In this document: piece by piece, positions 44,101-47,029 of the stretch
Layout: each line of letters opens with the position of its first letter
How positions within the stretch are numbered: position 1 is the stretch's first letter
NCBI GenBank assembly: GCA_020796225.1
Contig: CM036755.1
Location: forward strand, 11,143,994-11,207,993
Length of the DNA: 64,000 bases
From: Arion vulgaris
Taxonomy: Eukaryota; Mollusca; Gastropoda; Stylommatophora; Arionidae
Reading direction: 5' to 3'
The notes under the pieces: model-generated
Databases searched by the model: none
What the model saw: the letters and a program-made list of their open reading frames with translations, nothing else
What the model was told of the DNA's origin: nothing
Made by a program: the position numbers and the translations under genes

Positions 44101-46945
44101 ATAGATAGACAGACAGACAGATAGCATGGATGTTTCCCCAGCTCTCAGACCATTACACAGTTACACACTAATACAACACAAAATTAAAACTACAAAATAC
44201 CTTAGATAGCTTGGTACTCAAGTCAAGTTCTACAACATTTCCACTGATCCCTCCAGCGAACAGACGGCCTTTGCACCAGAGCAGAGCTTCTATCGAAGCA
44301 TCTTTAGACCCAGGAAAAATCTAACATTAGAAAAGCAATAAATGATTATGTGGTTTCTGAAGCATGGTAATATAGCATGTCTCTGTGTATGAATCTTCAT
44401 CTTCTTACTGTTCGCTGTTGTTCAATGTCTAAACAATGAGCCTGGTTCTCTATATGTATGTTGTTGTGTTTGTTAGTTCATCAAGGCTTCCAAACAGCTT
44501 CGCATCTGTCTGAATAAACCATTAGATCATTGTGGTGAGGTGGTTAAGTAGTTTGCCCTGCGTTCTGAAGAACTTAGGTTCGAATCCAGACAGTGTTATT
44601 TGGTTCACAAATGCATTTTTTTCTGGGGTTATCTTAGGTCTGTTGCTTAAGCTACAAAGTTCTTGCTTTGAGTGACACTCTTGGCAGTGACACTCACATT
44701 CTTATTCTTTTCCGGGGATTCCTAATCTCTTTTTCACATCTGCAGCCATGTGTCCTATATATTCTTCTTCTTCTGCATTCTCATTAGATTGGGATTTCGA
44801 TTCTCTAATAAAGGCAGCCGTCTGCTTCAGATTATCAACCATGCCATACAGTTTGTCTTCGACGCTGTTATAAGTGGGCCACCTCTTTCTTCTCAAGTCT
44901 GCATACTGGGGGCAGTTCTGTAGGATATAATTCCTATGATTTCTGCCGACCTCTTCCTGCAGTAAGTTTTGGCCACCCTCGTGATGGTAGGTCTGACATT
45001 CTTACTGCGTGACTAAATCTCCGAGGCAGTTTGGCGACCGTAAAATCCGCTATCCCATTCCTCATTGTGAGGGGTCGTTGCACAATGTTATGCGCCTTAC
45101 GGCCTGGTGCATCCGTTTTCAGGAAGCATTTGTTTCGGGTTAGCATTCCCTAGCGGACACGGGCATCCGATTTCAGCCAAACCTCCTTTGTTGTCTCCTA
45201 CGACGTGTGGCAGGTAACAGTGGTTCTATTCTTTACACTCCACATCTGGGCCCCGGTAACTGCTCGGGTGGTCATATATATAAGATCATGTTTACTTGCT
45301 CCAGCAGTTCTCTGTGAAATGTCAAGTGGGTCTATGTGGCATAGAGGTTAAGTGTTTGTCTCTCACGCCAAAGGTACCAGGTTCGCTTCCTCATGGAGCC
45401 ATCTGGATATTTCCCCAGAGACCTCTGATCTCAGTGTAGGTGAGATTGAGTTGCAAGTCGCAATGGAGATGGACGATAAAACCGGTGTTCAATTTGAGCA
45501 AGTAAAAGAACCATTGGCAGTTCAAAATCGAGAAGATCAGGCTGGAAAGCCGCTGCCTGGGCAAAATTCATTTGAAAAGATTAAAAATAAAATTCCTACA
45601 AAAATATCTTCACCATCTTTAAAATTACATTGGGGACCCTTGCCGGTGCTACGGAGTTCGTGCACTGCAGCTGAGATCATGTGTAAGAAAGAGATCGGAG
45701 CACACATAGTTCCTCACTGAAGTGCAATGATGATGGTCCTATCAATAAATCAATCTGTGAAATACATTGCTGTATCTGAAGTTGGAGTAGGGATCACCAG
45801 AATTTGCGAAGGACACTGGTGATAAGGAAAGCAAGCTTTCACGCAAAAATCAGTCATATTAGGCTGTGCCTGAATTCATATCGGACCCAAAAAATAGTAC
45901 ATTGTTTCGAAAATGGTTATGTTTATAGCATGTACACATCCTCTGAAGCCGAAGTAGGGCTTGTCTGAATGGTGAAGGACACTGATAAGGAAAGCAAGCA
46001 TTCATGCAAAAATCAGTCAGGTGTACCATAATGGTACCCTGATTACGCCTGAATTCATAGCAAGTGAATGAAAGAATAAGCAAATACACATATAATAAGA
46101 GAGTATCCTACCATTTCTCGAGTCCAGCTTTCTTTTGTATTCAATATTTCTACAGAAGCATTTGATCTGGGGAAGAAAGAATCAGAACAAATTATGAACT
46201 GGTATTGCCTTCCCCTCCATTCAGACTATCAGTCATGCTAGATCTTTAAGTTTGTCGCTTTACAATCGCCCGTGTGGTGACGGGGCCGAAAGGGGAAGCA
46301 AAGAATAGTACCACTACAACCTACAATGCATGTCGAAGAGGCAACTGATGTAGGTCCTAGGGATGCTACGAATGGTTGACAAGTGGTAGATGTGGATTGT
46401 TCGAAGAAGAAGTCCCTTTATAATGACTTTATTGCTTGATCTTGTACATTTTCTTCTTCAAACGCTCCATATCGACCACTTGTCAACCACTCTGTGTGAT
46501 TGTATGTGATCTGAGCCTAAGAGCGATTGTATGCGGTGCCAGTTAAGCGCCTACAAGTAGGCCAGCACATCCGATTTCTGAGCTGCTTTTTATTTACTAG
46601 GGCCTACATCAGTCACCTCTTACGACATGCATTATAGGTTGCAGTGGTACTATTCTTTGCTTCCTGCGGGTCCCATCACCACACTGCAGCTAGTAGGATC
46701 AAATAGTTGTACCATTTGAGAAAGTATGGTTGACATTTGTATTTTAGATAAGACATTTAACAACCCTTGCTCTCCAGTTGGAGTACACACAACACATGAA
46801 CACATATTTTAAAAGGACAAACATACCTGGACACTGCAACTCTCTGAGACGAATCGTCTAGTGAAATACAATTGATAGTCTGTGGCTGATACTCAAAGAA
46901 ACGTACATGATGCACTTGAAATTTAACTTGTCCAGGCTCAGCCAT
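14024..46945 (-). CDS. UTP4: UTP4 / cirhin, WD40 protein of the SSU processome (18 coding exons)
   Basis: UTP4 belongs to the t-UTP (UTP-A) part of the nucleolar small-subunit processome, which binds nascent pre-rRNA and supports its transcription and early 18S processing. Coding exons in transcript order: 46827-46945, 46112-46166, 44201-44320, 43012-43080, 42570-42649, 38957-39128, 35994-36068, 34114-34161, 31460-31631, 29911-29984, 27214-27310, 25220-25377, 24126-24312, 21457-21557, 20524-20619, 18883-19065, 16309-16392, 14024-14143. All junctions are GT-AG. The summed length is 2,010 nt, close to the roughly 686-residue human protein as I recall it. Diagnostic similarity includes the N-terminal [10 protein letters not shown], mid-protein HTHDVRAL and EVWRLGS, and C-terminal [12 protein letters not shown] and KQKKFG. 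Two 1-nt G indels break the literal frame (exon 5 end, exon 7); they cancel in total length. I read the gene as functional with consensus errors. Confidence 0.93.
14202..14536 (-). mobile_element. SINE-C copy 1, tRNA-derived
   Basis: About 330 bp with poly-T at the low end (its 3' A tail) and a tRNA-like head at the high end. On the minus strand the head has B box GGTTCGAACC and an A-box-like GTAGCTCGGCCTG. It is flanked by AATATATATATAT. It sits immediately upstream of UTP4 exon 18 in the intron. Confidence 0.85.
14553..14965 (-). mobile_element. SINE-E, tRNA-derived, about 420 bp
   Basis: It begins GGATCATCATCATTGCACTT and ends at a tRNA-like head (minus strand, AGGTTAGGTG). It contains the shared GATAGGACTAGGAGCTTGAT segment. 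Copies also at 45325, 47030, 53815 and 56375. Confidence 0.75.
15060..15395 (-). mobile_element. SINE with tRNA-like head and the shared gaggta core
   Basis: The minus-strand head has B box CAGGTTCAACTCC (near 15313) and the body contains CGTCATACAGGCGAGC and CTTCTGACTGATTTTT, the core module also found at 24425, 28449, 29610, 36120, 42185 and 45775. Confidence 0.6.
15490..15775 (-). mobile_element. LINE-L5 3' fragment
   Basis: The minus strand reads [20 protein letters not shown] and [17 protein letters not shown], the C terminus of another LINE module. A second copy is at 48210-48370. Confidence 0.6.
15804..16212 (-). mobile_element. SINE-A with amplified tail
   Basis: The terminal 49 bp (TGTGTACTTCTTCCAACGCT...) is tandemly repeated about six times before the single body from 16100; the head is missing after 16212. 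Confidence 0.8.
16309..16392 (-). CDS. UTP4: UTP4 coding exon 17
   Basis: Twenty-eight codons with a low-similarity linker, [14 protein letters not shown], followed by [11 protein letters not shown]. The latter aligns with the HAFKISKIYKP segment just before the cirhin C terminus. Acceptor TTCTTATCAG, donor AAG|GTATGC, phase 0 both ends. Confidence 0.88.
16509..16722 (+). mobile_element. SINE-F, head-truncated
   Basis: From TGCGTGGAATTTTTCCCGAC to GGTTCCTTTACTTTTTTT. Body identical in order to 35033-35312. It lies directly upstream of a LINE-L1 tail. Confidence 0.75.
16735..17120 (+). mobile_element. LINE-L1 3' end
   Basis: An open frame reads [59 protein letters not shown] and ends KGYAP, stop at 17106-17108. 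A (GAT)n tail follows, the usual C-terminal module and tail of this LINE. It directly follows a SINE-F. Confidence 0.85.
17130..17335 (-). mobile_element. LINE-L6 tail
   Basis: Minus-strand copy (CGGTTCTTTGTTAGTTTACT, CATTGAACCAATTAGTCCAT). Confidence 0.65.
17373..17706 (-). mobile_element. SINE-C copy 2
   Basis: Near-identical to copy 1. Exact 12-bp flanks ATTTGACTGCAT at 17361-17372 and 17707-17718. Located in UTP4 intron 16. Confidence 0.9.
17940..18315 (-). mobile_element. LINE-L1 3' end
   Basis: Minus-strand copy of the same module ([39 protein letters not shown]). Frame open across about 100 codons. Confidence 0.85.
18437..18690 (-). mobile_element. SINE-G, tRNA-derived
   Basis: On the minus strand the head reads GTCTCTGTGGCTGAGTGGTT with B box GGGTTCGAATC, a clear tRNA-like promoter. 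Body CAAGAGTATTGCACAAAGCA. Lies in UTP4 intron 16. Confidence 0.8.
18883..19065 (-). CDS. UTP4: UTP4 coding exon 16
   Basis: Sixty-one codons, [20 protein letters not shown] and later [27 protein letters not shown]. It matches VFEYSIPDKQYTDWSR and HPKRPMHILLHDAYMFCIIDK. Acceptor ATTTCTTAG, donor ATG|GTAAGT. Confidence 0.95.
19112..19345 (+). mobile_element. SINE-K
   Basis: tRNA-like head GTCTGGCCGATGGATTAGAG, B box TGTTCAATCCAC, then ATTAAATTTCTCAGGCTCTC and CTACACCGCCATAAAAAGCA. Next to UTP4 exon 16. Confidence 0.7.
19490..19940 (+). mobile_element. SINE-A followed by a partial SINE-E
   Basis: SINE-A: GTGTGGTACCGGGCCCCCGC to GTTAACAAGCGTTCAAAAT (19490-19733). SINE-E: CTGGAAAGCTGCTGCCTGGG to GATGATGGTCCTATCAATAA. 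Confidence 0.7.
19940..20395 (+). mobile_element. LINE 3' fragment
   Basis: Plus-strand broken frames give [26 protein letters not shown] and a (GAT)n tail at 20375. It is a decayed reverse-transcriptase C-terminal region. Confidence 0.65.
20524..20619 (-). CDS. UTP4: UTP4 coding exon 15
   Basis: Thirty-two codons, [20 protein letters not shown] followed by [12 protein letters not shown]. This matches LHCTVPAYNFPVTAMAIAPNTNNLVIAHSDQ. Acceptor TTTCTTTCAG, donor TCT|GTAAGT, phase 0 both ends. Confidence 0.92.
20715..20872 (+). repeat. Minisatellite, about 32-bp unit, about 5 copies
   Basis: ATGAAGACACCTATGGAAAG then TAATACATATA-type sequence. Just below UTP4 exon 14, in intron 14. Confidence 0.8.
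21457..21557 (-). CDS. UTP4: UTP4 coding exon 14
   Basis: It reads [20 protein letters not shown], then [13 protein letters not shown]. This is the LLAVSPDGNWLAASGTSAGVHVYNV WD strand of cirhin. Acceptor TTTTTTTAG, donor CAG|GTAATA. Confidence 0.95.
21560..22320. other. UTP4 intron 13 interior, unassigned
   Basis: Between exon 13 and exon 14 there is a stretch with no recognised repeat, including a 101-codon plus-strand ORF at 21866 without family resemblance. Confidence 0.4.
22325..22600 (-). mobile_element. SINE-A
   Basis: Tail TTGAACGCTCCATATCAACC, head GGCCCCGGCAACACACGG; the middle carries a 26-bp duplication around CACATCTG. Confidence 0.8.
22610..22895 (-). mobile_element. LINE-L3 fragment
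   Basis: The minus strand reads [20 protein letters not shown] and [13 protein letters not shown], then [14 protein letters not shown]. This is the decayed RT C-terminal region found also at 59400 and 61780. Confidence 0.6.
22897..23158 (+). mobile_element. SINE-A
   Basis: Head ATGCCGGGGCAAGCAAGAG, tail GATATGGAGCGTTCGAAAAA. A 39-bp imperfect repeat (GACATTGATAA.AGAGAGTT) occurs on both sides (22861 and 23160). Confidence 0.75.
23352..23419. repeat. Perfect 29-bp inverted repeat with 10-nt loop
   Basis: Arms TCAATATCCATGCCCTGCGT... (23352-23380) and its exact reverse complement (23391-23419); loop TGGTCCTCTA. Confidence 0.9.
23480..24105 (+). mobile_element. LINE 3' fragment, [16 protein letters not shown] type
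   Basis: Broken frames give [49 protein letters not shown] and [10 protein letters not shown]. This is a different LINE 3' module from L1. It stops 21 bp short of UTP4 exon 13. Confidence 0.75.
24126..24312 (-). CDS. UTP4: UTP4 coding exon 13
   Basis: It begins [19 protein letters not shown] and ends [20 protein letters not shown], matching ALQILFSEDSTKLFVASNQGALHIVQL. The inner strand is [19 protein letters not shown]. Acceptor CTCAAACAG, donor CTA|GTAAGT. Confidence 0.93.
24425..24560. repeat. Shared SINE core module
   Basis: TACCTCTGAAGTCAGCGAAG, CTCGCCTGTATGGTGAGG and GCAAAAATCAGTAAGAAG, the module within SINE-C and the 15060 element, here without a recognisable head. Confidence 0.6.
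24940..25195 (+). mobile_element. LINE 3' fragment
   Basis: Frames read [37 protein letters not shown] and [15 protein letters not shown]. It ends next to UTP4 exon 12. Confidence 0.6.
25220..25377 (-). CDS. UTP4: UTP4 coding exon 12
   Basis: It reads [20 protein letters not shown], then [20 protein letters not shown] and VRLFKLNL. It aligns with LPLSKN..HLLHLKTKG..IICSCISPCGSWIAYSTVSRFFLYRL. Acceptor CTGCCATAG, donor TTG|GTAAGT. Confidence 0.93.
25436..26680. mobile_element. Two LINE pieces head to head
   Basis: From 25910 down to 25436 the minus strand reads [15 protein letters not shown] and [16 protein letters not shown]. From about 25960 up to 26680 the plus strand reads [40 protein letters not shown] and [13 protein letters not shown]. 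Both are reverse-transcriptase C-terminal modules starting near the same KTE(T/V) motif and diverging from one point. Confidence 0.65.
26823..26945 (+). mobile_element. Penelope-like element terminal segment
   Basis: It contains GCTTGATAAAGGCC, GGTCGAAACGTTGCTGT and ACTACAGTACTTTG, matching the 3' tail of the Penelope-like copy at 51206. It runs straight into a 34-bp tandem array. Confidence 0.8.
26940..27165 (+). repeat. Minisatellite, about 34-bp unit, about 7 copies, from a Penelope-like tail
   Basis: TTACATTGCTACATAGTTTT then ACTGCAGTCTTCCC. The first unit is continuous with the tail at 26823, and a single unit follows the tail at 38085. Confidence 0.85.
27214..27310 (-). CDS. UTP4: UTP4 coding exon 11
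   Basis: It reads [19 protein letters not shown] and then [21 protein letters not shown] is the LELWRLGS signature of cirhin. Acceptor CTATTTCAG, donor TTGG|GTGAGT. Confidence 0.93.
27555..27640 (-). mobile_element. SINE-B, head fragment
   Basis: AGTGGTTCTATTATTTACTC and TTTGGGCCCCGGTAACCACA. Confidence 0.6.
28177..28348 (-). mobile_element. SINE-B, partial
   Basis: Tail half only (TTTGCGTTCGTTCTTTACAA to CATCCGATTTCAGCCAAA). Confidence 0.75.
28440..28575. repeat. Shared SINE core module
   Basis: ACCTCTGAAGTCGTAGAAGG, GGACACTGATAAAAAGGAAA and AAAAAATCAGTTAGAAGC. Confidence 0.55.
28627..29100. mobile_element. SINE-A pair, plus then minus
   Basis: 28627-28770 is a plus copy lacking its tail; 28803-29100 is a minus copy with an internal duplication of GATCTGAGCCCAAGAGCG-type sequence. 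Confidence 0.7.
29100..29510 (+). mobile_element. Degenerate LINE remnant
   Basis: Fragments [20 protein letters not shown] and [11 protein letters not shown] with stops. Resembles the Cys/His region followed by another LINE tail. Confidence 0.4.
29533..29882 (+). mobile_element. SINE-A containing the shared core module
   Basis: SINE-A is interrupted at AAGAGGCGACT (29591-29601) by a 130-bp core module (CTATGAATTCAGGCATAGTC...CTTCAGAGGTATTA) and resumes GAAGCGACTGAGGTAGGGGC. Confidence 0.7.
29911..29984 (-). CDS. UTP4: UTP4 coding exon 10
   Basis: It completes GVDT across the junction, then reads [20 protein letters not shown]. This aligns with GGTDTHLVFRPL. Acceptor ATCCTTGCAG, donor ACG|GTAAGA. 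The phase agrees with exons 9 and 11. Confidence 0.88.
30030..31150 (-). mobile_element. RNH LINE fragment carrying a foldback MITE
   Basis: On the minus strand 31080-30800 matches the 63556 copy ([33 protein letters not shown]). The remaining 3' part resumes at 30134 after a 651-bp insertion. It lies in UTP4 intron 9. Confidence 0.8.
30139..30789. mobile_element. TTAA-flanked foldback MITE with arms of about 300 bp
   Basis: The ends GGGGGGATTCGGGTCTTGAA and TTTCAAGACCAGAATCCCCC are inverted copies. Similarity continues inward for most of the element (GTTTCCATGGCAACAC, CTGTTTTCACTCTAAGGTG), leaving a central spacer of about 50 bp. TTAA occurs on each side (30135-30138, 30790-30793). It is inserted at a TTTAAT site of an RNH LINE, so the empty site is known from copies at 10390 and 63835. 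TTAA duplication is the piggyBac hallmark. Confidence 0.85.
31160..31428. mobile_element. Tc1/mariner-type MITE, 269 bp
   Basis: Inverted ends CAGGGTGTTCAAGATAAAAG and CTTTTATCTTAAACACCCTG are flanked by TA (31158-31159 and 31429-31430). It has no coding capacity. It sits in UTP4 intron 9, ending 29 bp from the exon 9 donor. Confidence 0.85.
31460..31631 (-). CDS. UTP4: UTP4 coding exon 9
   Basis: It reads [20 protein letters not shown], later [11 protein letters not shown] and NGFLASG. It matches the FVVGTAEGTVFHFQL and HHTHDVRTVAH segments of cirhin. The acceptor is CTGACCCAG. The donor is an unusual G|GTCAAA, with a mariner-type MITE ending 29 bp beyond it. Confidence 0.93.
31680..32390 (+). 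mobile_element. LINE Cys/His fragment with an internal minisatellite
   Basis: The flanks match the unexpanded copy at 48930-49195 ([15 protein letters not shown] at the start, TGACATGCAGCTTC and GAGGCAACCCATCTCATG at the end). Between them a motif of about 55 bp (CATCCTGCAGTCATGTCCAT) is repeated about nine times. Confidence 0.75.
31742..32230 (+). repeat. Minisatellite, about 55-bp unit, about 9 copies, inside a LINE
   Basis: CATCCTGCAGTCATGTCCAT, CATACATACACCAACAAAAC and ATGGACTACAGAGCA. Confidence 0.9.
32515..33338 (-). mobile_element. Penelope-like element fragment (GIY-YIG end)
   Basis: This is a 5'-truncated copy of the element at 51206-53258. It keeps the Cys-rich linker ([24 protein letters not shown]), an intact [16 protein letters not shown] motif, [19 protein letters not shown], and the 3' tail down to TACTGTAGTTTTAC at 32550. 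A frame slip near 33040 separates two parts. At its high end it abuts a SINE-A at 33338. Confidence 0.88.
33338..33905 (-). mobile_element. SINE-A host of SINE-C copy 3
   Basis: From GTGTGATTTGTATGTGATCT to GCACAGATAACACACTGG, split at its core by SINE-C. Confidence 0.8.
33522..33859 (+). mobile_element. SINE-C copy 3, nested in a SINE-A
   Basis: Plus orientation; the A box is near 33548 and the B box near 33587. Flanks ACTATTCTTTGC at 33510-33521 and 33860-33871 are exact. The duplicated target is the conserved core of the surrounding SINE-A. Confidence 0.9.
34114..34161 (-). CDS. UTP4: UTP4 coding exon 8
   Basis: Sixteen codons, [16 protein letters not shown], aligning with the SHLIANADVQSIAV strand. 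Acceptor TGTGTTTCAG, donor CAT|GTAAGT. Phase 0 at both ends. Confidence 0.85.
34290..34770 (+). mobile_element. LINE 3' end, related subfamily
   Basis: A 145-codon frame reads [60 protein letters not shown], stop at 34747, then (GAT)n. It is one of the better preserved LINE tails here and lies in UTP4 intron 7. Confidence 0.85.
34765..35345 (+). mobile_element. Two SINE-F copies, one inside the other
   Basis: The outer, older copy is 34765-35032 and continues at 35325. The inner copy is 35033-35312, with head GCGGTAGCGTAGTTGTTAGT, B box GGGTTCAACTCC and a T-rich end. Exact flanks ATAACAAGGGCT lie at 35021-35032 and 35313-35324. Confidence 0.85.
35430..35690 (-). mobile_element. SINE-A
   Basis: Tail TCTTCGAACACTCCATATCG, head GGCCCTGGCACCACACGG. 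Confidence 0.8.
35715..35940 (+). repeat. Minisatellite, 58-bp unit, about 3-4 copies
   Basis: TTTAATGTGATTTTCTCTGC then TACTGTCAAACACTTTCTCC. It ends about 50 bp from UTP4 exon 7. Confidence 0.85.
35994..36068 (-). CDS. UTP4: UTP4 coding exon 7, with a 1-nt frameshift
   Basis: The first half reads [10 protein letters not shown] and the second half, one frame over, reads [14 protein letters not shown]. Together they match TIISVDSAGKVQFWD. A single missing base near 36037 explains the shift; CATGTGTGG would read through as CATGGTGTGG. Acceptor TTATTTCAG, donor AAG|GTAATA. Confidence 0.85.
36120..36275. repeat. Shared SINE core module
   Basis: GAGCTTCTGACTGATTTTTG, TACTCGCCTTACAGGCG and TTCTCCAACTTGAGAGG. 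Confidence 0.6.
36335..36598 (-). mobile_element. SINE-A
   Basis: Tail TTTGAACGCTCCATATCTAC, head ACGAGCCCCAGCAACATATG. Confidence 0.75.
37125..37505 (-). mobile_element. LINE-L3 fragment, host of a SINE-C
   Basis: The minus strand reads [20 protein letters not shown] and then broken [12 protein letters not shown] and [19 protein letters not shown] is inserted at its high end. Confidence 0.6.
37506..37839 (-). mobile_element. SINE-C copy 4
   Basis: Near-identical to copies 1-3. Exact flanks GCTTTGCAATGG at 37494-37505 and 37840-37851. The insertion lies at the boundary of a LINE-L3 and a Penelope-like tail. Confidence 0.9.
37852..38115. mobile_element. Penelope-like terminal segments in opposed orientation
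   Basis: From 37852 to about 37990 the tail is on the minus strand (AAGTACTGTAGTTTAAC, TTTCGACCAAACGGCC). From about 38040 the plus-strand tail returns (GTAAAACTACAGTACTTTG, TTTCGCCATTGC). The two arms form an imperfect inverted repeat of one family. Confidence 0.7.
38345..38935 (+). mobile_element. LINE 5' fragment with start of the AP-type endonuclease
   Basis: Broken frames give [18 protein letters not shown], then MYEAGKT..., [16 protein letters not shown] and [13 protein letters not shown]. These are typical of the first part of a non-LTR endonuclease domain. It ends about 20 bp from the UTP4 exon 6 donor. Frameshifts and stops are present. Confidence 0.7.
38957..39128 (-). CDS. UTP4: UTP4 coding exon 6
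   Basis: It reads [20 protein letters not shown] and on to [11 protein letters not shown] and [11 protein letters not shown], matching the RILSLSW..IAAGSIDYISVFD and CIVWGVAFL parts of cirhin. The acceptor is TGTTTTCAG. The donor AA|GTAGGT lies only about 20 bp from a LINE 5' fragment. Confidence 0.93.
39400..39690 (-). mobile_element. LINE C-terminal Cys/His fragment
   Basis: The minus strand reads [20 protein letters not shown] and [18 protein letters not shown], matching the 1200-1560 copy. Confidence 0.7.
39930..40120 (-). mobile_element. SINE-G, decayed
   Basis: AGGATTGACTTCCTTTCACT and AATCCTAGGGATCTCCAGA match the 18437 element. Confidence 0.6.
40140..40505 (+). mobile_element. LINE-L1 3' end
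   Basis: Plus-strand copy with [40 protein letters not shown] and a (GAT)n tail at 40490, with small frame breaks. Confidence 0.8.
40600..40780 (+). mobile_element. RNH LINE 3' fragment
   Basis: Decayed copy (GATTTCAGGAGTTTGGAATT, ATGTTTAACAAGTGAGTC, AACCATCAGTATGCATAC). Confidence 0.6.
40830..41110. repeat. Dispersed repeat (GTTTACTGGGTTCGCTCTCC family)
   Basis: Shares GTTTACTGGGTTCGCTCTCC, GGTTGCTATTTTATTTTAGG and TCCCGAGTTGTTGAGCGCCA with 28090-28175 and 41500-41865. Confidence 0.6.
41500..41865. repeat. Dispersed repeat, same family as 40830
   Basis: GCGTTTACTGGGTCTGTTCT, AGGCAGCAGGTTGCTATTTT and TCCCGGGTTGTTGAGCGCAT. It ends at a SINE-B. Confidence 0.6.
41866..42122 (-). mobile_element. 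SINE-B, full length
   Basis: Tail CTTCTTCTTTGCGTTCATTC, middle ACACGTGCATC-type ACGTGCATCCGATTTCAGCC, core GTCGCCTCTTACGACATTCA, head GGGCCCCAGTAACCATTCGG. Confidence 0.8.
42185..42320. repeat. Shared SINE core module
   Basis: Opposite orientation to 36120: CTCAAATCGGAGAAGGTTCG, CAAATATCAGTCAGAAGCAC. Confidence 0.55.
42570..42649 (-). CDS. UTP4: UTP4 coding exon 5, with an extra G at its donor
   Basis: It reads [19 protein letters not shown] and then LRVSETR, matching GCEDGSVKLFQI. The genome has CAAGAGGGTGAGA at the donor. Removing one G would give AG|GTGAG and restore phase with exon 6; as written the join is one base too long. Confidence 0.9.
42785..42965. mobile_element. SINE-B head (plus) and LINE Cys/His piece (minus)
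   Basis: 42788-42830 is GCCCGAGTGGTTACCGGGGC and onward; 42835-42960 on the minus strand reads [19 protein letters not shown], a LINE C-terminal piece. Confidence 0.55.
43012..43080 (-). CDS. UTP4: UTP4 coding exon 4
   Basis: Twenty-three codons containing [10 protein letters not shown], matching the GGPIWSMA blade. Acceptor TTATTTCAG, donor GCG|GTAGGT, phase 0 at both ends. Confidence 0.9.
43165..43290 (+). mobile_element. Penelope-like element terminal segment
   Basis: It has ACTTGATAAAGGCC, TGAAACGTTGCTGTG and ACTACAGTACTTTG, the same tail as at 26823. Only the tail is present, in UTP4 intron 3. Confidence 0.75.
43375..43660 (+). mobile_element. LINE-L6 tail, single unit
   Basis: It reads [20 protein letters not shown] and [20 protein letters not shown], then GAGATCGGAGCACTTATGGA. 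This is the single-copy form of the sequence amplified at 2823-4290. Confidence 0.65.
43700..43925 (-). mobile_element. SINE-G
   Basis: CACTTCATTGCACTAGGCTT, AGAGTATTGCACAAAGCC and a decayed tRNA-like head at the high end, followed by an (AT)n tract to 44000. Confidence 0.7.
43930..44130. repeat. (AT)n and (GATA)n simple repeats
   Basis: An ATATAT-rich tract to about 44000, then AGATAGACAGACAGAC-type repeats at 44060-44125. Confidence 0.8.
44201..44320 (-). CDS. UTP4: UTP4 coding exon 3
   Basis: Forty codons in phase 0, beginning [20 protein letters not shown] and ending LSTKLSK. This aligns with the FPGHES..EALCW..GRLFSAGLNG segment of cirhin. The donor is AAG|GTATTT. Confidence 0.92.
44690..45135 (-). 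mobile_element. LINE C-terminal fragment
   Basis: The minus strand reads [37 protein letters not shown] and [13 protein letters not shown]. It resembles the 50280 fragment (LYGGTESLKTTAEFM). Confidence 0.65.
45140..45278 (-). mobile_element. SINE-B, head half
   Basis: GCATCCGATTTCAGCCAAAC to GGGCCCCGGTAACTGCTCGG. Confidence 0.7.
45325..45765 (+). mobile_element. SINE-E, plus orientation
   Basis: Head TGTGGCATAGAGGTTAAGTG with B box AGGTTCGCTTCC, tail ATGATGGTCCTATCAATAAA. The best copy for seeing the tRNA-like promoter. Confidence 0.8.
45775..46075. repeat. Two shared SINE core modules
   Basis: Two tandem-oriented copies (45780-45880 and 45950-46060), each with GACACTGGTGATAAGGAAAG or GACACTGATAAGGAAAGC, then GCAAAAATCAGTCA. 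Confidence 0.55.
46112..46166 (-). CDS. UTP4: UTP4 coding exon 2
   Basis: The acceptor CTTCCCCAG completes the split Arg codon from exon 1. The exon reads [18 protein letters not shown], matching the TDGTVEIYNL strand of the first WD repeat, with donor ATG|GTAGGA. It is too short for a stand-alone ORF. Confidence 0.9.
46267..46690. mobile_element. Two opposed SINE-A copies
   Basis: 46267-46412 is a plus copy with an internal deletion; 46455-46690 is a minus copy. Both lie in UTP4 intron 1. Confidence 0.75.
46827..46945 (-). CDS. UTP4: UTP4 coding exon 1 (residues 1-40)
   Basis: It starts [10 protein letters not shown] and contains [10 protein letters not shown] and RVAVSR, aligning with the cirhin N terminus. 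The donor is CCAG|GTATGT. The ATG at 46943-46945 is preferred over an in-frame ATG at 46985 because a good acceptor (TTCTTTCAG|AATC) ends at 46974, just upstream, so the 5' UTR is probably split by an intron. Confidence 0.92.
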
Positions 46946-47029
46946 CTTAAACTCTTTATACTCTGGTCTGATTCTGAAAGAACACATAAAATTAAGTGTA
47001 AATATGACATATGGATACTTAGATTGATT

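Noticed and set aside
14024..46945. UTP4 as a decayed pseudogene
   Set aside because: Eighteen exons with consensus splice sites, intact stop and only two single-G indels fit sequence error better than decay, though this is not proven.
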